Below are positions 11,889 through 23,575 of a stretch of 64,000 nt of DNA, one piece after another. The notes under the pieces are model-generated. The model saw only the letters and a program-made list of their open reading frames with translations. It was not told where the DNA came from and searched no databases. A program made the translations under genes and the position numbers. Source of the DNA: Gloeopeniophorella convolvens (lineage: Eukaryota > Basidiomycota > Agaricomycetes > Russulales); contig WTXD01000016.1 in assembly GCA_022496205.1 (NCBI GenBank), forward strand, positions 1-64,000. Direction: 5' to 3'. Every line of letters begins with the position of its first letter. Position 1 is the first letter of the stretch.

Positions 11889-12737
11889 CCTTTCGAGGAC
11901 TTGGTTGTTGAATCTAGGATGGATCAAGAAAAGGAAAGCCACCTTTGGCCTGCAGCAGAAACCTAGGAAAGATTACCGAGATATATGAACCAGTTGGAAA
12001 CTGGAGTGAGCCGGAATCTGACACTGTCGAGAGTCGGATGCATCCAATACCGGTCGTAGAGTCACTATTATAGGGCGGCAAGTAACAGGAATAAGTCCAC
12101 CGGGTAGGTGGTTGAAATATGTATACTTGAAGCCCTCTTGGAGAATTATGCGCCCGAAGCCCAAAAAGCATGGCGGTGGCAAGGCGGTGGTAACGGACTC
12201 GTAACTCGATGCCACCGTAGCTTCTGGCTGAATGGGGTTTGCAAATTGTACCGTTTCGACTCGCAGCACCTGGTCAGATCGCAGCGCTACGGACTCCTAT
12301 GGGAGTGTCTCGTATGTATACTGTGCCTTCCGAGTCCAGCACCGGGCATAGTTGCCGTGAAGGATAACATATCGCAGTCCGAGTCGTTGGGGTTACAGAA
12401 AGAGCCGTGGCTTCTCCCCAGGTTGAGTCGGGATGGGCGGAGCACTGGCGGAGCTGTGAATGGCTCGGAAGGTTCCGGCTCCAGCCGTCTCCGATCTGAA
12501 GTCCGCCCAGGTTGACGCCAACGACTGGCAGCGGTGGCACGCGTCGTTCAGCGGAGCGGGAACTGTTCTGTGCGGCTTCCGATGGGTATGGGAACTCGTG
12601 CGTAATGATTCCATTGCGGCAAAAGCGTGACTGAAATGCAGCATACATCAAACTAGTCTGTGTTTGAGTCCGTATTGGTTACGAAATGGTGAGCGGGGTT
12701 GAGCGGATGCTGTACATCCTCGCGTTCGTACCGGCAG
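11889..12737. other. Spacer between P450 C and D with probable promoter of C
   Basis: A TATATAT-like string at about 11980-11986, read on the - strand, lies ~95 bases before the start of P450 C and may be its TATA box. The rest is the 3' flank of P450 D. No further gene is seen. Confidence 0.45.
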
Positions 12738-14897
12738 TCAATTTTCCCTGTGCGAAACCTTGACTGGGAGAGGTTCGTGGTGCACCACGAACCAATCCTG
12801 CACGCTCTCCTCCCACCTCTCGTACGAGAACCCTGGCACACCAGAGAAACGGAAGTGCTGCAGCAGCCAGCACAGCACCATGCGCATCTCCATTATGGCC
12901 AGATTCTTGCCGGCGCAAATTGTGGGGCCGTATGAGAACGGAATAAAGGCTGCTGTGTTGTGCTCTCCCTTGGGTGCGCCAGTGCTGAACCAACGCTCGG
13001 GCATGAACACCTCTGGGCTGTGGAAATTTCGCGGGTCCCGGTGCATGCTGTATGTGTGCAAAAAGATTTGGGTATCTTCTGGGATGAATCTGAACGCCAT
13101 TTGAGGATGAGAAGGGGTATGATACATCCAGCAGCTGCTTACAGGTTCCCTAACAGTTTTGCGCCCCCTTGCTTGCCTACTCTGCGTTGTGATCCGCTGG
13201 GAACAGGCGGTTGGAGACGGAGGCCTTCGTTGCTGTGAGCACGGACAGATAAGCTCCGGTAGAGCCTTCATCCACGCGTGGTCACTCACATGCAACCATT
13301 CAGCCACTCCATGTGGCTGAGCGTCAGAACATCCAGAGGCTCCTCTCCTTTTGGGAAGGTGGCGTCAACTTCTTGCTGCAGGTGATCGTATACCTCCGGA
13401 TAGCGCATCAGGTAATGGATAATCGCCGTGAGTACAGAACTAGTCGTATCCGAGCCAGCAATGATAGCCAGCATCCCGTCCATTGCGATAGCTTTCATAG
13501 CTGGCCTCTCGCCTTCGGGTAGTTCTTCGCCACTCTGCAGTCGCGATTTATGGTAAGCAGGGGTCAGGCCTTCTTCAGCGCCGAAAACGTACCAGGTGAT
13601 AGAATAGGTCCTTTCGCTTGGAACCCATCTCCAGCCGCTTCATGACACGCTCCGCGGAAAAGACCCGAGTGCGCTGGACAGACCCACTGTCTCCCGCCAG
13701 GAACACTAACAAAGGAAGCGCATATGGGATGTTTGCGAAGATTGAGAGCATGCTGGAGAGTCTTAAGGCAGCGTCAGGCGTAAGGGAGTAGAGACGTACT
13801 GTATGTTAGATTCGAGGAGCTTCCAGATTCCTCCCTTGTCTCCACCATCCCGCATAAGCTCAAACCCTCCACCGAAGCTAAAGTCAGCACGACGTGAGTG
13901 ATGAAATCTGACCTGTCCAACGCTATGCTTACGCCATGTCGCCCATGAAGTCCGTGCTAGATCAGTCGTGCATCAGAGCTCACCAGAACATCGACAGGTC
14001 ATACGAAGAGCAGCTCACGTGAAGTAATTCATCCATGCCCCGATATCCAGCTCAGCACCGTCCTTCTGGCCTGACCTCTGTATCACATTATCCAGACAGT
14101 CCACAAGTTGCCTGATCCGTTTCGCTACGACGACCTCGTACTCCTTCAGGGATGCAGACGAGAACGCGCGATTCCATAGCTTGCGGTGGTGCATGTGCTT
14201 CACAGGATCGCGCTGTGCGATGAGCGCAGGCGGGTTGGGTCGGCCCTCCCAACCTGCAACCGCACGTCAGTCTGTGGCTGCACAGATGGCGCGCGTTCAC
14301 GCACGTGGCCCTTTGGGCAAGCCGCCTTGACCGAGCACTCGATGTATGAGGGAAGCATCGCGAATAGAGAGTTCATTCGGGCCTGAAATACAGGCTGAGA
14401 AGACTTAAAAAAAAGGAAGAGGAAGAAGCACTGACCGACCCGCACAACGTCACCATACCGCTCGTGCAGACCCTTCATATATCTCTGCCCATCACCTCGG
14501 ACGGTGACATAAGCCGCCCACCACTTGGACGTCTTTGATATCAATGGCCCAGGGTATTTGGCAAGCGGGTGGAAGGGCGACAGTCGATATGCAATGGTGA
14601 AAAATACTAGCAGACTTTCATACGCCGTAAAGGCAATGGCCACTGCGAGTGACGGCGGAGCAACGTAGTGCGAGATAGGTACCGAAAGCAATAACGGGGC
14701 GATGATTAGAAGAGCGACGAGGGGAAGTGGCGCCCGAGGTTCGAAATGGCGGAAGCATAGGTGTGCGATCTAGAGAAGAGCCATGAATCAATTGGAAGGG
14801 AATTCATGAATCAACTCACGAAGCTAGTGCCAGTGATAAGAACTCCGACATCCAGGGGGGAGAGCCCTTCAAGGGCCTCATTGAGTGAAAGAAGCAT
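12738..14897 (-). CDS. Cytochrome P450 D (second type), reading frame intact
   Basis: Close paralogue of P450 C and E. The start at 14897 opens a short exon ending TGTSF. The next exon carries the anchor and YRLSPFHPLAKYPGP. The exon at about 14015-14240 holds RDPVKHMHHRKLWNRAF. The I-helix reads IAGSDTTSS (around 13440). The K-helix is EGLR, followed by LQPPVPSGSQR. The last exon (about 12738-13100) contains the PERW region, the heme loop FSYGPTICAG and the C-terminus KVSHREN. All phases I checked agree and no internal stop remains after splicing. As in C, the heme loop lacks the usual arginine. Predicted ER monooxygenase of unknown substrate. Confidence 0.85.
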
Positions 14898-14950
14898 GTC
14901 CCGCTCAGAGAGGCACGTAAGTAAGTGGATAGTGGAATGAGCCACCGCAA

Positions 14951-14957
14951 TATATAT
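14951..14957 (-). promoter_or_regulatory. TATA box of P450 D
   Basis: TATATAT read on the - strand, about 55 bases before the ATG at 14897. Confidence 0.55.
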
Positions 14958-14959
14958 GG

Positions 14960-16470
14960 AGTCTGGGGCTCAGGCGCCCTGGGGAGTTGTCCGGCTTCCA
15001 AAGTGATCAAATAGGCTTCCTAACGGGCAATCGTTCCAGATTAGAGGAATCAGTGGCGTTCTTTACTTCGGGCGCATGTTGATAGATGTTAATGTGTGCA
15101 AAAAAGGAAGAGAAGAGAAACGTAGGTGACTATGATCCGATGAGACTAAGTATCCACCAGGGTTTGCAGCGCTCAGATCGTCGCCTTTTCCATGGTGCTC
15201 GAAGAAGGTTGCGACTCGGAGCGGACCTGCACGCGGGGTAGATTAGCCAAAGGTTACTCCAGATCCGAAGACCAATGCACAGCAGTCGAGCGGTGAGTCC
15301 TTTCATTGATGCGAACGCCTCCAGTGGTCCCACTGGCAGTCCCAATTGGCAAGGTCTTAGCAGACCTGTGATAGGGAATGTCGGAACGCTCGGGTAGAGG
15401 TCAAAACCACGTCCGAAGACGAGAAGAGAGGAAAAAGCGGCTTCGATTCGCCCAGCGTGGTGAGTGATCGTTGCCGGCCGACATTCGCGGCGACCGCACG
15501 CCATTGTCGTTGTCGACCTGTGTCATTGGCTGTTACGATCGAGCGAGTTGCCAAAGGTTGCCAAAGCACACACTGCTAGCCGAGCGCCGAGTTGGCGAGG
15601 TCTTGTGACCTGAGTGGCTTATGTCACGTAATGGACCAATCACAATATCCTATGAGTTGTACTTACCAATGACTGTACCCAGCACCCAGAAGTTACTTAT
15701 TCACCACTGGCACCAGTCAGTCCAGCTCCGCGGCCTTCGACTGGGTCAGTGCAAGACTCCTCGGAGGTTGATCGGGCTTGGATGTGGAAGCCTGCATCTT
15801 CGAATCCGTCGGAGCTGCCCTCCAACCGCCTTTAGATATATATAATATCCCCATGAAAGTGTTTGTCTTTGAACCACTGCGGTCATGACCTAAACCCTCG
15901 GATTTAGCACTTTGTAAGGCGGCTGCGACCATTGAAGCCCTTGAGGTGAGCGCCGGCCTGGGAATTCGGCTGCTCTGCCTGGTATCGACTCACTGAGTAA
16001 GTCAGAGATCATAGAGAGCTACCCAGTCAGTCGCCGATCGCCGTCGTGTAGAGTTGTCGGCGTTCGTCAGCTGCTGTCGTTGATCGTGCACAATGGCGCA
16101 GGACGTCTGAGTATTCCCTGAGGCCCAAGTGGTCGGTCTGACGATGCTGGCACCACGGCACGTAATCGCATGCGGCGATTCATCTGACTTAAATTAGTCA
16201 CGGTCATCACTTCGCAACGGCCTCGACTCGAGCAAGCGCCATGTCAGGGCAACGCCCGAGCATAACAACTTCGCACGCACGCACGTCACCGCATGCATCA
16301 GAATGAGATGTCCATGCGGTTATACGTATGTAGCACGCAGCAGAATGCTGCAATTCGGCATACTTGAGGAGCCGGAGCCAACACGAGTCTCGAGCTCGCC
16401 GAAGCTACATGACGTGCATTCAACTTCTTACACAGTAACTCATCACCACTCACATAACCAGCGCAAAACT
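14960..16470. other. Spacer between P450 D and P450 E
   Basis: About 1.5 kb. I see no supportable gene, tRNA or transposon end. A short TTTAGATATATATAA string occurs near 15831-15845, but no gene starts next to it on either strand. Confidence 0.5.
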
Positions 16471-18666
16471 TTACACCCTGAGCGAGAGCTCAACCTGCAG
16501 CGGCTCGTGGTGCACCACGAACCAGTCCTTCACGCACTCCTCCCACTCCTCGTACGAGACCCCGGGCGCTTTGCTGAAGCGGAAGCGCCGCAGCATCCAG
16601 CACAACACCATGCGCATCTCGAGCAGCGCGAGGTACTTGCCTGCGCAGATTGCTGGGCCGTATGAGAACGGGATGAACGCGGCCGTGTTGTGCTCGCCCG
16701 CCGGCGCGCCGGTGTTGAGCCATCGCTCGGGTAGGAACGCGTCTGGGTTGTGGAAGTTGCGCGGGTCCCGGTGCATGCTGTAGGTGTGCAAGAAAACCTG
16801 CGTCTCCTCGGGAATGACGCTGTATCGTGCCGTCACGTCAGCGACAGGACAACGCCGAACGACATGGCTTACAGATTCCCGAGCACCTTGGCACCCTTTC
16901 CCTTCTCTAATTTACGCGGCGATCCGCTGGGAACGGAGGCTGAAGTCGAAGCCCCTCGTTGCTAATTTCCAGGTCCATCTCGCTCAGTTCGCGGTGGATG
17001 ATTCTATGCGCAACCACTCACATGCAACCATTAAGCCACTCCATGCGACTCAATGTCACGACGTCCAAAGGCTCTTCGCCAGTTGGGAAGGCAGCGTCGA
17101 CTTCCTTCTGTAGGTGCTCGTATGCCTCGGGATTGCGCAGGAGGAAGTGGACGATTGCTCCCAGGACGCTGCTCGTCGTGTCCGAGCCCGCAACGATGGC
17201 CAGCCCTCCATTCTCCGCGACCTCAGCGATCGGGGGGCGCTCGCTCTCCGGCAGATCCTCGCCGCTCTATAACCAACTCAGATGGGTCTGCGGAGTTACA
17301 GCCTGGGCGTTATCACGAACCAGGTAGTAGAACAAGTCCTTTCGCTTTGCGCCCGCCTTCAGGCGCTCCATAACGCGATCCCTGCCGAACTGCCTGCTGC
17401 GTTCGAGCGGCTGGCGACGGAGAAATTTCATGACCGACCGAAAGTATGGGTTTGCATACGCGGTATGGGCTGTGACGGCGGTGACGCTGAAGGGGTACGA
17501 GGTGACATTCCCGAAGGTTGAAGACTGGGGCGGACACGTACCGGAGGCCCGACTCTATTAGCGTCCAGATGCCTACCTTGTCCTCGCCATCTCGCACGAG
17601 CTCAAAGCCGCCACCAAACCTAGACCGCATGATTGTTAAACCTCAGCCCAAGCGGATCAGGAGCATGCCACCTACGCCATGTCTCCCATGAAGTCTGTAC
17701 TGTCGAAGATTTAGAACGCCCTGACTCCCAGGATATTCGTAACAGACTTACGTAAAAAAGCTCAACCACATCCCAATATCGAGCACAACACCTTCCTTCC
17801 GGGGCGACTCTCGGGCGATGCCGTCCAGGCGACTAACGAGCTGCCGCACGCGCTTCGCAACAATGACCTCGTACTCCTTGAGGGCTGCAGAAGAGAACGC
17901 GCGATTCCATGGCTTGCGTTGATGCATGTGCTTGACGGGATCACGCTGCGCGATCAGCGAAGGTGGCCCGGGACGGCTCTCCCAACCTGCGGAACAGTGA
18001 GTGGGCTGTCGTACGTGTCGAGACGCTCGACACGTACGTGTGCCCTTGGGAATTCCGCCCTGACCAAGGACTGGGTGGATGAGAGATGGCTCACGGATCG
18101 AGAGTTCGTTCGGCCCTGCAGAAGAACGCTGGGTGAGAACAATGAGCAGAAAAAGCTGAGTAACACATGCGTACCAGTCCGCACAACATCGCCATACCGG
18201 TCATGCAGGCTCCTGAGGTACCTATGCGTCTCGCCGGTCGCACTAATGTACGCAGCCCAAAGTTTGGACACTTTCGCAATCGCAGGACCGGGGTGCTTGG
18301 CAAGAGGATGGAAGGGCGAGAGACGGTAAGCTACCGTGAAGAACACCAAGAGACTGTCGTATGTGGTAAAGGCGATCGGTAGTGCCGTCACCAACGGGTA
18401 GCGGACATGAAACAAGATGGGCGCAGATAGCAGCGTTGGGACGAGGAGTAAGAGCGTAAAGAGCGGGGCTTTGCTTCTGGGCTCAAAGTAGCGGAAACAT
18501 AGGTGCGAGATCTGCAAGAGAGTTAAGGGTGGGTGGTAGAGTGGCAAGGTGTGGGGCAGCTCACGAAGCTAGTGCTCACGACGACTGCGCCAACGTCGGT
18601 GGCAGACAACCCCTGGAGGATGTCGCGCACCGAGCCAAGGAGGCTCAGAGGAGATTGGGGCATCAT
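16471..18666 (-). pseudogene. Cytochrome P450 E (second type), one-base frameshift in the K-helix exon
   Basis: Third member of the C/D/E group. It has the short first exon (ATG at 18666, with a second ATG at 18663), a membrane anchor, the hinge YRLSPFHPLAKHPGPAI, an I-helix AGSDTTSS, K-helix EGLR, the PERW region and the heme loop FSYGPAICAG, ending LQVELSLRV at 16471. In the K-helix exon the string CAGCCTCCGTTCCCAGC lacks one base compared with C (CCTCCGCTCCCGAGC) and D (CCGCCTGTTCCCAGC), at about 16933/16934. Read literally, this gives a stop a few codons later (AATTAG). With the base present, the frame rejoins the PERW/heme exon exactly. The copy is either a young pseudogene or carries an assembly error. 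Confidence 0.75.
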
Positions 18667-18697
18667 TGAGTTTTGTCGAAGGCCTCAGGATCTGGCC

Positions 18698-18706
18698 TAT
18701 ATATAT
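18698..18706 (-). promoter_or_regulatory. TATA box of P450 E
   Basis: TATATATAT about 32-40 bases upstream of the ATG at 18666. This is the clearest TATA box of the three - strand P450s. Confidence 0.6.
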
Positions 18707-18709
18707 GCT

Positions 18710-20127
18710 GTCCCTGGCTCGTGGAACAAGCACCGACGGGATGTTAATTATATATCAGGCGTTCGTTGGGCGCTCCCCGATCCGGAGTGAATAAGCTTAC
18801 TCAAGAGATGCCGTAGACACTTCGTCGAGGAGCTCTGCGGCTTCTAGAAATGGATACTCGTCCAATGTGCGACCTTGGCTGTCCGTAAGGCGTCCCAGTT
18901 CATGCGTGCCTCGGTTTGTAAAGGTGGTCTCGTTGGGAGAGGAGTGGCGCAAGGCAGATTGTTGAGGAGACAGGCCGCGCGGCTTATCCAAGATCGACAC
19001 AGATAATGGTTCTTTGATCGTTCTTCCGACTTCTGACTATTGAGTTCACACGCTGACAACTTCGGCCACGCGCTCCGCCGAAACGCGGTCATAGGAAATG
19101 GTTGTGCGGTGGTGTAGGGTGGTGTTCGCCAGCCGCTCCAAAAGGAGGAGGGCCGAATCCCAGAACGGACAGAGTTAATTGACTGTCCATCTGCAATGAC
19201 TTGAACTCACCAGATACGAGGGACAGCAGCCCAGAACGACGTGTTCTTTGGTGGATCCTCGGCAGACGCACGGGTAGCTCCGGGGGCCAAACAAGCTTCC
19301 GCCGGAGCCTTAGCATGCCAACGGGAACATGGTGAACATCGGGGTCATTAAGAATCTCGAGACGACAAGATACCTTCTGAACGCAAAGCTTCCAAAGAAC
19401 CCTGTCAGAACAGGTGGTAGGGTCAGTTGACTTCATTCACCTAGACTCTGTACTGGTTGGGGACCAGTGATATAAGCTAAAGCTGCTATAGCTTGGACAG
19501 CGACCGTGGCATGCATGTAACACCCTCCACAGCTTCGCTCTTGTATGAGCATCAGATCTTGAGCTTGAAACTGAACAACGCTCTCCAGATCTATCAGATC
19601 TATCAGAATGCTCCACGGAACTTGGTTCAGGGCACTGTGGCTCCACATATGCGATAGCCTTGTGATACAACGGTTGTGCTTCCTAGGCGTGAGCACGCAA
19701 TCACGAATAATTTGATGGCACGTTCACAATGACAACGACATAACTCTAGAAGTAGTTGGAAAAAAAATGTGGATGAAAAGTGCGAAGTTGGAACACATGA
19801 AGAAAATGCAAAAAACCTACCTATGGGCCACGTGACAAACGCGTTAGTGGCGGACAAAACGGGAAATGCCGAACGAGCGACACTCGCGGGCGCTCCGCTC
19901 TCGCTCAGACACGTCTGGTTTCTCGTCGACTTTGCCCTCGCTGAGAGCTCGTCGGACTGGCCAACGCGAACGGTGCTCTCTCTACCTCGAAATACGCCTC
20001 AGAATTTTGTCTTGGGTCGCTAATCGGTAGCACCGTTCTGCTGGAAACTGTGGATCAACACACCCAAGCTCTGGCACGATTGGCGACCGGCCACAAACCT
20101 TCGTCGACTTTAGGTTTCTTTCAGCTC
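18710..20127. other. Spacer between the P450 island and the housekeeping block
   Basis: About 1.4 kb with no supportable gene. Base composition is closer to balanced than in the GC-rich gene that follows. A run of AGATCT/ATCAGA repeats occurs near 19585-19610. The final ~250 bases probably hold the promoter of the gene at 20128. Confidence 0.5.
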
Positions 20128-21580
20128 ATGGCGTTTCTCAACACTCTCGCACCAATGGAATTTGACCGCTCAGATTTTGACCCACCTCCGACGCCGCCAA
20201 GAGACCCGACCCCGTCCCCGTCCGTGTACATCCAATGGCAGAACTCGCAGTCCGCCTGCGCTGCGATAGACGAGCTGCGCGCAGCGGCATCTACGATTCC
20301 CATACGACGTGAGTGCTTCTGCCTACCAACGCACCCAACGGGTGATTTACGCCAGATCAGCGCCGAAGCGCATCACCTTCGACTTCGAGCTCGCCGGCCC
20401 GTCCGCAACGACGAGCGCATCCTCCGAGCCCCCGCGCACGCGTGCACGCACCGCCAGCCGGCGCGCTCTCGAGCGCTCGCGCGCGCAGAGTCACTCGCAA
20501 AACGACGTCAGCGCGATCCGTGCGGAGGACGCGACGCGCTTCCTCGCGATGCTCGGGCGCGCGTCCGCGCGCGTCGACGAGAACTCCCGCCGGCGCATGG
20601 AGCGCGCGCAGCGCACCGCAGCACGCGAGAAGGGCCGGCACGGGGGGATGGTGAAGTGCAGCGGAATTGGGACTGGGACCGGGAAGGGCAAGGCGGTCGC
20701 GCGGGACTCGTACCCGCCCTCGCATTCACCGGAACTGGGCGATCCGACGGACCTGCGCCGTGCGCGCGAGCCCAGCACACGGCACTCGAGTCTGCCCGCG
20801 ATCTCGTCGAGCGGTTCGCAGTCGCAGGCGCGATCGCAGTTCCAGCGCTCGGCCGCTGCTACCGCCCCGCCAGTCACCGCAGCCCTAGACGACGACGACA
20901 ACGACGACGACGGCCAAGACGACGTGCGCATGGACATCGACATCGACGCGGACATGGACGACCCGGTTCCCACGCGCCATCCAACACCATCACTTCGCTC
21001 AACGCCCCCATCCCGGCGTCCACGCGCGACCGACCCGCCTTCATCAACGCCCGCGCCCGCCCGCACTGTCCCCACACCCACACCCACACCCAAGTCCTCA
21101 CTCTCCTTCCCGCGCCCCGTCGCCCGACCAACGGCCACGGCCACGCCCCGCCCACCCGTACCAAGCCCGACCCCGCCACCCTACTTCGCCGCGACGCCCC
21201 CGCCGCTGCAGCCCCAGCCGACACCAAACACGCCTGACTCGCTCCCGCGCCCGCCACACGCGTCGCAGCCACGCGCGTCGCAGTCGCGCTCATCGCAGGC
21301 GCCGAAGCGCGCGCTCGGCATGACGCGCGGGGTGCCGGTGAGCGCTGCCCCCAGCACCGCGACCGCAGGGGCCAAGAAGCCGTTCCGGCCGCCAGTAGTG
21401 CGGCCGATGCAGCCCCCGCCGCCGCCATCGCCGGCAAAGGCTCCGGTGAAGCAGGAGAAGAAGCGGGAGATGGCTAGTCCGAAGGCGGGGGCGGGGCAGG
21501 ATGCGGACTCCAGCTTTGATGTGTCGTTTGATATTGACCTTGACCTGTTGGAGGTCGCGATGCAGCGGGCGGGGGCATAG
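20128..21580 (+). CDS. Hypothetical proline/serine-rich protein with an acidic tract
   Basis: Two exons can be joined. The first carries MAFLNTLAPMEFDRSDFD and PPPTPPRDPTPSP and ends at a GTGAGT near 20309. The second starts after GATCAG near 20359 with PPKRITFDFELAGPS and runs to 21580. The middle has an Arg/Ser-rich part with a possible helix (DATRFLAMLGRASARVDENSRRR), then an Asp-rich run (about 20887-20960), a long Pro/Ser/Thr-rich stretch and a hydrophobic C-terminal motif SFDVSFDIDLDLLEVAMQ. No domain is recognised. Composition suggests a mostly disordered, perhaps nuclear protein. The start is uncertain, since an in-frame ATG at 20155 is also possible. It faces FAL1 tail to tail. Confidence 0.65.
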
Positions 21581-21869
21581 GTTTCGCGCGCGCCCGTGCA
21601 GTACTTTTTATATTCCTCCTTGCTCATCTTGCACTTTTTTCTTGGCGCCATTGCATCGTTTATGCTTATCTTGTTATCCATATCACTATCACTCGCATAT
21701 GCAAATCTTGACAAGATGCCAGATCACGCGAACGGATGCTTCAGCAGAAACTAAGTAGGATACTTTACAATAGTGAGCAAGCCACGCCCGGCACAATACA
21801 TCCGACGGGATAAGCGTAAGCACTGCGGCAGCGGTACAGAAAAGACAAAGCAAGGATGGAACGTCGTCG

Positions 21870-23444
21870 TTAAATGAGCTCAGCAGCGTTTACTGGCATT
21901 TCGTCCTGAAAGCTTTATTAGCAGGCAACCCGGGTTACATAAGCCAATCTGACTCACTATCTGTGTGCTGTAGAATTGTTCTGTTGCGCCGAGCCGGTCA
22001 GCACGAGACAATCAACCGGATAAAATCGACGAACCGATATCCCGCAAGATACGAACGTCATCCACGGTGACGAACTGATATACAGTCAGCACCATACGAG
22101 TATCAGAAGGAAACGAGCAGCGCACGTTGATGGCAACACCCTTGCGGCCGAAGCGACCAGAGCGACCAATACGGTGGATGTAGTTTTCACGATTCGCCGG
22201 GAGGTCGTAGTTGATGACCAGCGAAACTTGCTGCACATCGATACCACGCGCCCAAACGTCAGTCGTGATGAGGACTCGTCTGCGTGGGAGGATTCAACTA
22301 CTGTGCATGCACGGGGAAGGGAATCAACGCACGATGTACCGCCACGGAACTCGGCCATGATGGCGTCACGCTCCTTTTGTGGCATCTCTCCATGCATTGA
22401 TGACACGGTAAAGTCCGCCGCGCGCATCTTTTCTGTTAACCAGTCGACCTGTAATGGTGCGGCGTAAGACCATGGAGCGTCGAGGCATGACAAAGCAGCG
22501 CACCTTGCGCCGTGTGTTACAGAAGATGACAGCTTGTGTGATGGTGAGGGTGTCGTAGAGGTCGCAAAGGGTGTCAAACTTCCAGTCTTCCTTCTCCACG
22601 GCGACGAAGAACTGCTTGATGCCCTCGAGCGTCAACTCGTCACGCTTGACGAGGATGCGGATGGGGTCGGTCATGAACTTGGTCGTCATCTCGAGCACGT
22701 CATATGGCAGCGTGGCGCTGAGGAGCACGACCTGGGTCGCGGGGGGGAGGTAGCGATACACATCGTAGATCTGGTCCTTGAAGCCCTTATTGAGCAGTTC
22801 GTCCGCCTCGTCGAGCACGAGCATCTTGATGTTGCGCGTGCGGAGCGTGCGCCGCCGGATCATGTCGAACACGCGCCCGGGCGTGCCTGACACGATGTGT
22901 TGCCCGTACTCGAGCTTGCGGATGTCCTCGCCAATAGACGTCCCGCCGATGCACGCGTGGCACTGCACGTTCATGTAGTCGCCCAGCGCGAGCACGACGG
23001 ACTGGATCTGCGTCGCGAGCTCGCGCGTGGGGGAGAGAACGAGCGCCTGCGTCTCGCGCACGGTGACATCGATCGACTGCAGCATAGAGATGGAGAATGT
23101 CGCTGTTTTACCCGTGCCGGACTGGGCCTGCGCGATGACGTCCCGTCCTTGTGTTATGGGGAGAATGGCACGCTGCTGAATCGCAGAGGGCTTTTCGAAA
23201 TCTGTGTGGGGCTCCATTCAGCGCGCCGCGGACACGTGCAGCGCGATAGGACACGCACTGTACGCATAGATGCCCCGGAGCAGGTCCTCCTTCAGGTTAA
23301 GGTCGTCAAAGGTCGAAATGACCGAGACCGCCTCGGAGGACTCGAAGATGAGTTTCTGAGCATCAAATGCGGGTTCAATGCGGCTACAAAACAACGATAA
23401 TGGAGAGAAATACGGACCTCGTCGCCGGGGTTGATGCCGGCCAT
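21870..23444 (-). CDS. FAL1: DEAD-box RNA helicase FAL1 / eIF4A-III
   Basis: ATP-dependent RNA helicase, core of the exon junction complex in most eukaryotes and a rRNA-processing factor in yeast. Eight exons join cleanly: 23418-23444, 23259-23355, 22504-23201, 22333-22448, 22126-22279, 22035-22074, 21958-21980 and 21870-21905. Motifs in order: [11 protein letters not shown] (Q motif), AQSGTGKT (Walker A), PTRELA, TPGR, DEAD, SAT, ARGID and [13 protein letters not shown]. The strings [18 protein letters not shown] and [14 protein letters not shown] and the end MPVNAAELI are typical of the eIF4A-III branch rather than eIF4A. No frame defect is seen. Several exons are only 23-40 bases long. It is divergent from SF3A3, only ~130 bases away. 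Confidence 0.95.
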
Positions 23445-23575
23445 TGTTGCGCTGGAGAAAAGGACAGCAAGACGAACGAGCGCCAATTCCGGAAAACGAG
23501 ACCTGGCGGAGTTTCAACCGCATTCCGCCTTTGGTTCGACTTGCTCGTCGCTCTCGACAGCGACGACGACCACTC
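23445..23575. promoter_or_regulatory. Shared divergent promoter of FAL1 and SF3A3
   Basis: Only 131 bases separate the start codons of FAL1 (-) and SF3A3 (+). Both 5' leaders and any core promoter must lie here or overlap the genes. There is no obvious TATA box, as is common for housekeeping genes. Confidence 0.7.

Noticed and set aside
1..18700. A secondary-metabolite cluster
   Set aside because: Several P450s are present, but no synthase, transporter or regulator is visible. P450 expansion alone does not make a cluster.
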